DNA from: Veillonella agrestimuris
GTDB lineage: Bacteria; Bacillota; Negativicutes; Veillonellales; Veillonellaceae
Direction: 5' to 3'
NCBI RefSeq assembly: GCF_943193065.1
Contig: NZ_CALPCS010000008.1
Coordinates: forward strand, 36,757 to 100,756
DNA: 64,000 bases
Shown here: in pieces, positions 63,993-64,000 of the stretch
How positions within the stretch are numbered: the stretch's first letter is position 1
How the letters are laid out: each line of letters opens with the position of its first letter
The notes under the pieces: model-generated
What the model was told of the DNA's origin: nothing
Seen by the model: only the letters and a program-made list of their open reading frames with translations
Database searches by the model: none
Made by a program: the position numbers and the translations under genes

Positions 63993-64000
63993 CAAAAAAA

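Noticed and set aside
63768..64000. A SCIFF precursor peptide gene next to the maturase.
   Set aside because: All three minus-strand frames are interrupted and none encodes a cysteine-rich peptide; the stretch holds terminator hairpins.
1..64000. tRNA genes, CRISPR arrays, insertion sequences, prophage or defence genes.
   Set aside because: I looked in the gaps and gene list and recognised none; the window reads as ordinary core chromosome.

Overview
The window looks like chromosomal core DNA of a diderm Firmicute of the class Negativicutes, most probably Veillonella. The reasons are: low-GC DNA; a Firmicute-type fatty-acid locus with FapR, PlsX and FabK-type enoyl reductases; ftsY/smc/rnc order; an LptD-like outer-membrane protein and a secretin, which need an outer membrane; anaerobic NrdDG, rubredoxin and [NiFe]-hydrogenase maturation genes. 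The genus is inferred from gene content, not from a database search. Almost all genes lie on the minus strand.

Layout. 1-1.6 kb: a broken carboxymuconolactone-decarboxylase-like gene (11-bp tandem duplication), a cupin gene and a divergent TetR regulator. 1.6-10.2 kb: SemiSWEET, GNAT, an RlmD-type rRNA methyltransferase with a duplicated 3' end, two TerC metal exporters, an iron/cobalamin-type ABC importer and a MATE exporter. 10.3-23.2 kb: uvrC, uvrA, uvrB, an unknown gene, ftsY, smc and a radical-SAM gene. 23.3-31.9 kb: rnc and the fatty-acid operon (fapR-plsX-fabH-fabK-fabD-fabG-acpP-NMO-fabF). 32-35 kb: rpmF, yceD, an unusually short 44-residue rubredoxin, a third FabK/NMO paralogue with a possibly structured leader, and a gamma-carbonic-anhydrase-like protein. 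35-41.5 kb: ClC, nrdG, nrdD (two NrdR-like boxes over a good promoter) and an ABC-F ATPase. 41.5-43.4 kb: a small secretin with a GspC/PilP-like partner. 43.5-49.6 kb: two sugar-nucleotide epimerases, PGI, DUF1294, RNase H, a YbaK deacylase and a nucleoid-associated protein. 49.6-53.2 kb: a four-gene operon (MaoC-like, bioY, thiolase, acyl-CoA ligase) behind a BirA-like operator. 53.3-57.4 kb: galU, LptD-like, and two exported proteins of unknown function. 57.6-63.8 kb: hypE, hypD, hypC, hypF and a SCIFF-type radical-SAM peptide maturase.

How it fits together: the fatty-acid locus, UDP-sugar genes (galU, galE-like, pgi), LptD-like protein and exported proteins all serve the double envelope. 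NrdDG, rubredoxin and Hyp fit strictly anaerobic, hydrogen-metabolising life. The least ordinary items are the SCIFF-type maturase beside the hyp genes with no precursor peptide in view, the BirA-linked yhfUTS-like operon with an added hot-dog-fold gene, the isolated secretin/GspC-like pair, and the structured leader ahead of the FabK/NMO paralogue at 33.4 kb. No tRNA, rRNA, CRISPR array, insertion sequence or prophage was recognised.
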